Shown here in pieces: positions 1 to 4,693 of a stretch of DNA of 7,637 nucleotides. The stretch lies in contig JAYOFM010000143.1 in NCBI GenBank assembly GCA_038117225.1, positions 1 to 7,637 of the forward strand. Direction: 5' to 3'. The DNA comes from JAYOFM01 sp038117225 (GTDB lineage Bacteria > Pseudomonadota > Alphaproteobacteria > Rhodospirillales > Casp-alpha2). Both the position numbers and the translations under genes were made by a program. Below the pieces are notes generated by a model that searched no databases, was not told the DNA's origin, and saw nothing but the letters and a program-made list of their open reading frames with translations. Numbering within the stretch: the stretch's first letter is position 1; each line of letters opens with the position of its first letter.

Positions 1-1
1 G

Positions 2-118
2 ATCAATCCTCTGGCGGTCTATGATCATCTCGTGGCAGACATCGAACCGGCCCGCGTTTTTGCGCCAGCGCTCCTCGATCTGGAGACGAGGGCGCATCTT
101 CAGGACGGCGAGGGCTGA
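2..118 (+). CDS. C-terminal fragment of an unrecognised gene (38 codons)
   Basis: The second reading frame is open from the left window edge to a TGA at 116-118 and ends three bases before the GTG start of the RfaH-like gene. The visible tail begins INPLAVYDHLVADIEP and ends in LQDGEG, a balanced composition with mostly G or C in third codon positions. The competing frame, ending around 125, gives an arginine/serine-rich peptide typical of a shadow frame. The close spacing suggests that this gene and the antiterminator share a transcript. I do not recognise the family from this short tail, which shows no membrane segment or motif. The start and most of the protein lie outside the window. Confidence 0.55.
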   Translation: MNPLAVYDHLVADIEPARVFAPALLDLETRAHLQDGEG

Positions 119-121
119 GCC

Positions 122-622
122 GTGAAGCATTGGTATGCTGTGCAAACCCACCAACGTGCTGAAGATCAAGCATTGTTGCACTTGCGGCGACAGAATTTTG
201 AAGCCTACCTGCCCAAGTGCATGACACGACGCCGACATGCTCGTCGTATCGAAGATGTCGCAGTTCCCTTGTTTCCTCGTTACGCTTTCGTACGCATGGA
301 TATCGGGGCGGAGCGTTGGCGTGCCGTTCAGTCGACGGTCGGCGTGTCGCGTCTTGTTTGCCATGGCGAGGTGCCGGCATTCGTTCCCGATGGCGTGATC
401 GACGACATCCGCGGGCGTGAAAACGATGCTGGCGTGGTGAATTTATTTGATGAAAATAGATTCAAGCCTGGCGATCGCCTGACGATAAAGAGCGGCGTCT
501 TCGCGGATCACGAAGGTGTTTTTGAATGTTTGGACGGCGCCCATCGCGTTGTTCTGTTACTTGGCCTGCTGGGACGAGAATTACGCGTTCGCCTCCCGCA
601 AGAAGTCGTTTCTGCCGCCTGA
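122..622 (+). CDS. rfaH: RfaH-like transcription antiterminator (NusG paralogue)
   Basis: This 166-residue protein is a specialised NusG paralogue expected to bind RNA polymerase at an ops element and suppress pausing and Rho termination in long polysaccharide operons. The NGN domain spans about residues 1-98, with WYAVQT at 4-9, PLFPRYAFV at 49-57 and GVSRLV at 74-79. The KOW domain spans about 113-162, beginning FKPGDRLTI and including the run VVLLLGLL. The length matches E. coli RfaH (162 residues as I recall), and the PLFP block aligns at the same numbering without gaps. The GTG start at 122 is chosen because MKHWYAVQT is the normal family N terminus and GAGGG (110-114) sits 7 bases upstream. 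An exact ops-like 12-mer lies 82 bases after the stop, which favours an RfaH role over housekeeping NusG. Val48 replaces the Glu48 that makes the interdomain salt bridge in E. coli RfaH (from memory). Confidence 0.88.
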   Translation: MKHWYAVQTHQRAEDQALLHLRRQNFEAYLPKCMTRRRHARRIEDVAVPLFPRYAFVRMDIGAERWRAVQSTVGVSRLVCHGEVPAFVPDGVIDDIRGRENDAGVVNLFDENRFKPGDRLTIKSGVFADHEGVFECLDGAHRVVLLLGLLGRELRVRLPQEVVSAA

Positions 623-624
623 TC

Positions 625-637
625 GAGGGGCGTGAGG
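625..637 (+). promoter_or_regulatory. Purine-rich Shine-Dalgarno-like stretch in the leader
   Basis: GAGGGG at 625-630 and GAGG at 634-637 lie directly after the rfaH-like stop codon. The first is 8 bases before an ATG at 639, a good ribosome-binding spacing. No recognised protein begins there, so this may load ribosomes on a leader ORF or have no function. Confidence 0.3.
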
Positions 638-638
638 C

Positions 639-881
639 ATGTCGTTGGACCAAGCCAACGACCATGGTGCGACCATTTGGGTGAACAGTGTTTTTCACCC
701 AAATGGCGGTAGCGTGGGCAGCCATATCATTCTCGATAAGATCATCGACGTGTCCGGGGATATATCATCTAGTGATTCCAATTTTCGAGCCTGTTCTGGA
801 CGGAAACGAAGCGCTGTTCCTTGCGAACTGTATCGAGACCGGTTGGATATCCTCTCAGGGAGAATATATCGGTGCCTTTGA
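639..881 (+). CDS. Possible leader ORF overlapping the ops leader (80 codons, doubtful)
   Basis: An ATG at 639 with GAGGGG 8 bases upstream opens an 80-codon frame, starting MSLDQANDHGATIWV, that runs through both hairpins and the ops-like 12-mer. It then overlaps the first 110 bases of the aminotransferase gene in another frame and ends with TGA at 879-881. The first roughly 40 codons look plausibly protein-like. The last 30 are rich in R, S and C, as expected where the frame is a shadow of the aminotransferase gene. I recognise no family. If translated, ribosomes would melt both hairpins and link leader translation to pausing at ops. It could equally be a chance ORF with a chance Shine-Dalgarno. 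Confidence 0.2.
   Translation: MSLDQANDHGATIWVNSVFHPNGGSVGSHIILDKIIDVSGDISSSDSNFRACSGRKRSAVPCELYRDRLDILSGRIYRCL
641..662 (+). repeat. Upstream leader hairpin (perfect 8-bp stem)
   Basis: GTCGTTGG (641-648) and CCAACGAC (655-662) are perfect reverse complements separated by the six-base loop ACCAAG. The stem begins 18 bases after the rfaH-like stop. No T-run follows, so it is not an intrinsic terminator. With the stronger hairpin downstream it forms a tandem stem-loop arrangement ahead of the ops-like site, reminiscent of the RNA structures reported for JUMPstart leaders. Confidence 0.6.
673..706 (+). repeat. Leader hairpin abutting ops (perfect 13-bp stem)
   Basis: CCATTTGGGTGAA (673-685) and TTCACCCAAATGG (694-706) are perfect reverse complements with an eight-base loop, CAGTGTTT. 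The bases just outside do not pair, so the repeat ends sharply. The downstream arm shares its final GG with the ops-like element. What follows is CGGTAGCGTGGGC rather than a T-run, so a terminator is unlikely. A perfect DNA inverted repeat could also be a protein-binding operator. Its position directly behind a predicted polymerase pause favours an RNA role. Confidence 0.75.
705..716 (+). promoter_or_regulatory. ops-like element (RfaH recruitment / JUMPstart core)
   Basis: The 12-mer GGCGGTAGCGTG matches the enterobacterial ops element as I remember it, including the core GGCGGTAG and the pause-type arrangement of an upstream GG and a final TG. In E. coli this sequence pauses RNA polymerase and its exposed non-template strand recruits RfaH, which then stays bound through the operon. 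Here it lies 82 bases after the stop of an RfaH-like gene and 55 bases before the aminotransferase start, in the leader where ops is expected. By simple base statistics, the 8-base core would occur on this strand of a leader this size about 0.2% of the time. I saw no second copy in the window. Confidence 0.8.
756..760 (+). promoter_or_regulatory. Weak ribosome-binding site of the aminotransferase gene
   Basis: GGGGA is the best purine stretch before the GTG at 772, but the 11-base spacing is longer than ideal. The start rests mainly on protein homology (MIPIFEPVL). A poor Shine-Dalgarno fits a gene whose translation could depend on ribosome recruitment by an RfaH-type factor, as known for E. 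coli RfaH; that link is inference. Confidence 0.4.
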
Positions 882-1887
882 AAATGCGTTTGCGACATTT
901 CACGGGATGCCACACGCAGTCGCGACATCGAGTTGCACGACGGCACTGCATCTTGCTCTCGTTGCGCTAGGTATCGGAGCTGGCGATGAGGTTCTCTGTC
1001 CGGATTTAACATTTATCGCGCCGGCGAACATGATTCGGCTTGCCGGCGCTACACCTGTGTTGGTCGACGTGGAAAAGGACAGTTGGGCAATCGATCCGGA
1101 ATTCTTGCGCCGACAGATATCGCCACGCACCCGCGCGATCCTTGTCGTCCACCCTTTCGGTCATGTCGCGGATATGGCGGCCGTGATGGCCATCGCCGAG
1201 GAATTCGGCCTCAAGGTCATTGAGGATAACGCAGAGTCTCCGGGCGCAACCTTCAATGGCCAGCTCGCTGGTACTTTCGGCGACGCGAGTTGTTTCAGCT
1301 TTTTCGCGAACAAGATCCTAACCACCGGAGAAGGCGGTATGGTATTGTGCCGCGATGCCGATCTGGAACAACGGTTACGCGTCTTGCGCGACCACGGCAT
1401 GTCCCGCCAACAGCGTTACGTTCACAACGTGGTCGGCTTCAACTACCGCATGACGAACATGCAGGCGGCCGTGGGCGCGGCGCAGCTGGAGCGGTTTTCG
1501 GATATTCTCGACCGTCGCGCCACGCAAGAAGCCCATTACCGGGCACGGTTTGCCGAAAGCGGCGTCTTCGCCTGGCGGCCGGCCGTCGATGGCTGTCATC
1601 CGGTTCACTGGCTGGCGACCGTCACCCTGGCGAAACGGGAACTGAGACCGCGTTTCCTCGATCACATGCTCAAGAACGGAATCGATTGCCGCCAGATGGT
1701 CTATCCCGTGCATGAGGCGAAGCCCTATCGCGACGACAACGTTCCGGCCGCTTTTCCCGTCGCCACTGATATCGCTCACCGTTCCGCCCACTTGCCATCG
1801 GGAACCGGGCTCACGGCGGACCAGATCGACCGGATATGTGATATCGCCAATCAATTCGCGGCGGGCATCCGCGAGGATTGCGCATGA
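772..1887 (+). CDS. DegT/DnrJ/EryC1/StrS sugar aminotransferase (perosamine synthetase-like)
   Basis: This 371-residue PLP enzyme should transfer an amino group, probably from glutamate, to a keto group on a nucleotide-linked sugar in the cytoplasm. The start IPIFEPVL followed by GWISSQGEYI (24-33) is typical of GDP-perosamine synthetases and relatives. Other landmarks are SSCTTALHLAL (53-63), the PLP-ring contact region EDNAESPGA (151-159), the Schiff-base lysine K181 in FFANKILTTGEGG, and VGFNYRMTNMQAAVG (221-235). The tail HRSAHLPSGTGLT is also normal for the family. The frame can be extended to a GTG at 688, but those 28 residues cross the hairpin and ops region and resemble no aminotransferase, so GTG 772 is preferred. 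It is the first gene after ops and overlaps the next gene by four bases. The substrate cannot be fixed: perosamine-type, other 4-keto or heptose-derived sugars are possible. Confidence 0.9.
   Translation: MIPIFEPVLDGNEALFLANCIETGWISSQGEYIGAFENAFATFHGMPHAVATSSCTTALHLALVALGIGAGDEVLCPDLTFIAPANMIRLAGATPVLVDVEKDSWAIDPEFLRRQISPRTRAILVVHPFGHVADMAAVMAIAEEFGLKVIEDNAESPGATFNGQLAGTFGDASCFSFFANKILTTGEGGMVLCRDADLEQRLRVLRDHGMSRQQRYVHNVVGFNYRMTNMQAAVGAAQLERFSDILDRRATQEAHYRARFAESGVFAWRPAVDGCHPVHWLATVTLAKRELRPRFLDHMLKNGIDCRQMVYPVHEAKPYRDDNVPAAFPVATDIAHRSAHLPSGTGLTADQIDRICDIANQFAAGIREDCA
1873..1877 (+). promoter_or_regulatory. Ribosome-binding site of the nucleotidyltransferase gene
   Basis: GAGGA lies 6 bases before the ATG at 1884 and inside the end of the aminotransferase gene. 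This decides ATG 1884 over the in-frame TTG at 1878 and the later ATG at 1893. The ATGA overlap suggests translational coupling. Confidence 0.65.
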
Positions 1888-2606
1888 CCGCCATGCACGC
1901 CATCATCCTCGCGGGCGGCCGGGGCACGCGCCTGCGCCCGCGCGTTTCCGACGTGCCGAAGCCGCTCGCATCGGTCAATGGGCGGCCGTTCCTCGCTCTG
2001 CAACTTTCCTGGCTTGTCGACCAAGGGATTGAAACCGTCGCCCTGGCCGTTCACCACATGGCGGATCAGTTCGACGAGTTCGTCGCCGCCCACGGCGGCC
2101 GGCGGCCGGCGCTTCTCGCCATCCGGGAGCCGAGCCCCCTCGGTACCGGCGGCGCCGTCGCGAACGTGTTTCGCGAACTGGCCTGGCGGCAACCGGCGCT
2201 CGTGATCAACGGTGATACCATGCACCGGTTCGACCTCGCGCCGCTGATTACCCGGCATCAAGCCAGCGGCGCAGCGGCGACCATGGCCGTAAGCCGTGTC
2301 GCGGACGTCGGCCGCTTCGGCACCGTTCAATTGTGCAACGACGAGATTGCCGGCTTTGCTCAGGCGACCGGCGTGGCTGAACCGGGCTGGGTCAATTGCG
2401 GCGCCTATGTCATATCCCCGCTGGCGCTGTCGGGAAACGACGCGGCGGCGTTCTCAATGGAGAACGAATTGTTCCCACTTCTGGCAGCCCGGGGTGAGTT
2501 GGCCGCCCACGTTATCGAACGCGGAGCGGCCTTCCACGACATCGGCACCCCGGCATCGTATGATGCGTTTTGCCGGGATCAAGGCATCGCGAAGGCGTCC
2601 AGCTGA
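1884..2606 (+). CDS. Sugar-1-phosphate nucleotidyltransferase (HddC-like)
   Basis: This 240-residue enzyme of the NTP-transferase (RmlA/GlmU-type) fold should join a sugar 1-phosphate to an NTP and release pyrophosphate. The signature LAGGRGTRLRP (9-19) is followed by DVPKPLASVNGRPFL (23-37), with the usual catalytic lysine in PKPL. PLGTGGAV (85-92), the metal-binding aspartate in INGDT (108-112), NCGAYV (171-176) and the second metal aspartate in DIGTP (219-223) complete the family pattern. It lacks the C-terminal left-handed beta-helix of GlmU-type enzymes. Size and motifs resemble D-glycero-alpha-D-manno-heptose-1-phosphate guanylyltransferase (HddC) and MurNAc-1-phosphate uridylyltransferase. 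The adjacent HddA-like kinase favours the heptose reading, but the nucleotide (GDP, UDP, CDP or dTDP) is not decided by sequence. It overlaps both neighbours, as in a coupled operon. Confidence 0.87.
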   Translation: MTAMHAIILAGGRGTRLRPRVSDVPKPLASVNGRPFLALQLSWLVDQGIETVALAVHHMADQFDEFVAAHGGRRPALLAIREPSPLGTGGAVANVFRELAWRQPALVINGDTMHRFDLAPLITRHQASGAAATMAVSRVADVGRFGTVQLCNDEIAGFAQATGVAEPGWVNCGAYVISPLALSGNDAAAFSMENELFPLLAARGELAAHVIERGAAFHDIGTPASYDAFCRDQGIAKASS

Positions 2607-3997
2607 TGAATGATGCTTCCCTTACGACCCTGCTCCTGCCCGACAGCGCCGACCTGGCACAGGCCATGGAAGCCATCCGCGCCAACGGTGAAGGTTTGGT
2701 GTTGATTCACGATGAGCACGAACGCGTCGTCGGCCTGTTGACCGATGGCGATATCCGTAATGTCCTGCTCGAATTCGGCAATATGCATCTGCCGATCGTC
2801 GACTTCATGAACCGGGATTACGTTTGGGTCAGTGAGGGCGCGTCGAAGGAGCAGACGTTGAAATTGCTCGATCGCCGCATCCGCGCGATTCCGGTGCTTG
2901 ATGAAAAGCGCCAGTTGGTCTCACTCGTCAGAACCGGCTACATGGAGCCGCGGGCCGACTGTTTCATCCGTGCCAAGGCACCCGCACGCATCAGCCTAGC
3001 CGGTGGTGGTACGGACTATACGAACTATTTCATCAACCACGGCGGCGTCGCACTATCAACGACGTTGGCCCAGTACAGCCATGTTGTGGTCAGACGGCGC
3101 GGCGATCGGTCGATCGTGTTGCATTCCTATGACAGGGGCGTGACGCAGACGTTCTCGGACCTGAATGAAATGGCCTATGACGGTGTGCTCGATCTTATCA
3201 AAGCGGGCATTCGCGTGCTGCGGCCGGAATTCGGCTTTGAGCTATGGTCCGGCAGCGATTTTCTTCCCGGATCCGGCCTCGGCGGGTCGGCGACCGTGCT
3301 GGCGGCGATGATCGGAGCGCTGAACGAACTACGCGAGGACAAGTTCGACAGGTACGCCATCGCGGAGCTCGCTTTCGAGGCGGAACGCATTGAACTGGGC
3401 GTTCATGGAGGCTGGCAGGATCAGTACAGCACCGTTTTCGGTGGCTTCAATTTCATCCAGTTCAATCACGACGTGAACACCGTGACCCCGCTGCGCCTGG
3501 ATGAATCAACCCACAACGAGCTCGAGGAGCGATTCCTGCTTTGTTATTCCGGTCGTCCCCACCTGGGTGAGGTAGTCCAAAGCTCCAATCAAAACCGGGC
3601 CGGCGATGACCCACGGACGCGACGGATGGCCGAGGAGATCAAGGACATCGCGCTGGCGATGAAAACGCATCTCATCAAGGGCCGGCTCGACGATTTCGGT
3701 CGCATGCTGAATGAAACCTGGCGTCTTAAGAAGGCGCTCAATCCGGACGTCACCGGTGGTGATCTCGACGAAATCTATGATCTCGCGCTTAGATCGGGCG
3801 CCGAGGGTGGCCGTCTCCTGGGAACCGGCGGCGGCGGATACTTCCTATTCTTCGTGCGCCCCTTCGAGCGCCACAACCTGCTCTCCCGCCTGGCGGAGCG
3901 CGGACTTGCCACGCAGAGCGTCAACCTTGACTTGGGCGGCCTTCGGTGCTGGCAATCGACGACCCACGCCACCGCCCATGCCGATCACGCGGAATGA
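2606..3997 (+). CDS. CBS-pair plus GHMP sugar kinase fusion (HddA-like)
   Basis: This 463-residue protein has two parts. Residues 1-112 form a tandem CBS pair, with GLVLIHDEHERVVGLLTDGDIR (29-51) as the first repeat and IPVLDEKRQLVSLV (95-108) in the second. Such pairs usually sense adenine nucleotides. Residues 118-450 are a GHMP kinase with KAPARISLAGGGTDYT (124-139), the ATP loop LPGSGLGGSAT (220-230), HGGWQDQYSTVFGG (267-280) and the C-terminal glycine loop LLGTGGGGYF (404-413). The GGGTDY and GGWQDQY blocks are typical of D-glycero-D-manno-heptose-7-phosphate kinases (HddA) and fucokinase-like relatives, which phosphorylate the sugar anomeric carbon. ATG 2606 is chosen because it overlaps the upstream stop (TGATG) with GAAGG 10 bases before it; the extension to 2570 adds only overlap. 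HddA enzymes normally lack CBS domains, which I associate more with sugar nucleotidyltransferases such as PtmE. The true substrate is uncertain. Confidence 0.88.
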   Translation: MNDASLTTLLLPDSADLAQAMEAIRANGEGLVLIHDEHERVVGLLTDGDIRNVLLEFGNMHLPIVDFMNRDYVWVSEGASKEQTLKLLDRRIRAIPVLDEKRQLVSLVRTGYMEPRADCFIRAKAPARISLAGGGTDYTNYFINHGGVALSTTLAQYSHVVVRRRGDRSIVLHSYDRGVTQTFSDLNEMAYDGVLDLIKAGIRVLRPEFGFELWSGSDFLPGSGLGGSATVLAAMIGALNELREDKFDRYAIAELAFEAERIELGVHGGWQDQYSTVFGGFNFIQFNHDVNTVTPLRLDESTHNELEERFLLCYSGRPHLGEVVQSSNQNRAGDDPRTRRMAEEIKDIALAMKTHLIKGRLDDFGRMLNETWRLKKALNPDVTGGDLDEIYDLALRSGAEGGRLLGTGGGGYFLFFVRPFERHNLLSRLAERGLATQSVNLDLGGLRCWQSTTHATAHADHAE

Positions 3998-4012
3998 TCA
4001 GGGAAAGAAATC

Positions 4013-4693
4013 ATGCACCCGCCTCTTGACGACGCCCAGGGCATTCTTCACGGGCGGCTGCCGCGTATCGACTACCATATGCACACCACATGGACCGATG
4101 GCGCCCATTCATCGCGGGAAATGTATGATGCCGCAGTGGCGGCGAACCTCAGGTGTATTCTCTTCAGCGAACATGCCCGTCAAACCAGTGAGGATTGGTT
4201 CCACGATTTCGCCGCGGAGGTCCGGGCCCTTCCAGCGTCGCCGTGCCGTCCCCTGGTGGGCGTCGAGGCCAAGGTTCTGGATTTCGCCGGCAACATTGAC
4301 AGCACCCCGGGGATCGTCGGGACCTGCGATCTCGTCATGGCGNNNNNNNNNNAATTCGTCGATACCGATCCGGCGACGGCTATCGAAACGGAGCGTCGCC
4401 TATCTCTGGCCGTGCTCGACAATCCGGATATCGATATCCTGGGCCACGCTTTCGGCGTGTCCATGACGCGCTTCGCTGCCGAGCCGACGGAGGACGACTA
4501 CCGGGCGGTCATCGAGAAGGCGGCCAAGACCGGCGTCGCATTCGAGATCAATTCGCATTACCACGCAAACCCCTGGCAACTGGTTGAGTGGTGCCGCGAG
4601 GCCGGGGCGGTCGTGTCCCTGGGCTCCAACGCTCATCACACCGACGACGTCGGCCAGATCGTCACTCAACTGGAAACTTCCGCACCGGCATGA
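4013..4693 (+). CDS. PHP-domain phosphoesterase (histidinol-phosphatase-like)
   Basis: This 226-residue protein carries the metal-binding motifs of the PHP family in order: DYHMHTTWTDG (20-30, His22 and His24), FSEHA (51-55), GVEAKV (83-88, Glu85), ILGHAFG (142-148), EINSHY (178-183) and GSNAHHTDDVG (204-214). The SEHA variant is typical of PHP histidinol-phosphate phosphatases, which hydrolyse phosphate monoesters with a di- or trinuclear metal centre. In this cluster it probably removes a phosphate from a sugar phosphate rather than histidinol phosphate. The start has GGGA (4001-4004) 8 bases upstream and follows the kinase by 15 bases; the end overlaps the ATP-grasp start. Ten N at 4343-4352 mask about four residues where relatives have SVH plus one residue. 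The normally conserved aspartate of GSDAH is asparagine (N206). Activity is therefore plausible but unproven. Confidence 0.82.
   Translation: MHPPLDDAQGILHGRLPRIDYHMHTTWTDGAHSSREMYDAAVAANLRCILFSEHARQTSEDWFHDFAAEVRALPASPCRPLVGVEAKVLDFAGNIDSTPGIVGTCDLVMAXXXXFVDTDPATAIETERRLSLAVLDNPDIDILGHAFGVSMTRFAAEPTEDDYRAVIEKAAKTGVAFEINSHYHANPWQLVEWCREAGAVVSLGSNAHHTDDVGQIVTQLETSAPA
4343..4352. other. Assembly gap of 10 N inside the PHP gene
   Basis: Ten unknown bases interrupt the PHP phosphoesterase gene. The frame on both sides agrees if the gap is exactly ten bases long: residue A110 comes before and FVDTDP after, and the rest of the gene reads to its stop at 4693. The number may still be a scaffolding placeholder. 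Confidence 0.97.

Noticed and set aside
673..716. Rho-independent terminator after the rfaH-like gene
   Set aside because: The stem is strong, but it is followed by CGGTAGCGTGGGC and not a T-run; the T-run at 691-695 lies within the loop and the downstream arm.
688..771. Upstream extension of the aminotransferase to a GTG at 688
   Set aside because: The extra 28 residues run through the 13-bp repeat and the ops-like site and do not resemble any aminotransferase N terminus; the family start IPIFEPVL fits GTG 772.
560..771. A sigma-70-type promoter between the rfaH-like gene and the aminotransferase
   Set aside because: There are AT-rich patches such as CATATCAT (722-729), but I found no -35/-10 pair with acceptable spacing; a promoter farther upstream is equally likely.
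1375..1854. Antisense ORF of 159 codons opposite the aminotransferase
   Set aside because: Long antisense frames are common in GC-rich genes; the sense frame has clear enzyme motifs and this one has none.
1851..2330. Antisense ORF of 159 codons opposite the nucleotidyltransferase
   Set aside because: It is a mirror of a well-supported gene, with no recognisable motif and no independent start signal.
2570..2605. Longer start of the kinase gene at 2570
   Set aside because: It adds 12 residues that only overlap the nucleotidyltransferase end; ATG 2606 has a TGATG junction and a purine stretch before it.
3711..4466. Overlapping + strand ORF of 251 codons spanning the kinase/PHP junction
   Set aside because: It is rich in Arg, Ser and Pro and lies across two well-supported genes in another frame; it is a shadow that also passes through the N gap.
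4588..4689. Longer N terminus for the ATP-grasp protein
   Set aside because: The added stretch is arginine-rich and fully overlaps the PHP gene; ATG 4690 gives the usual start and an ATGA overlap.
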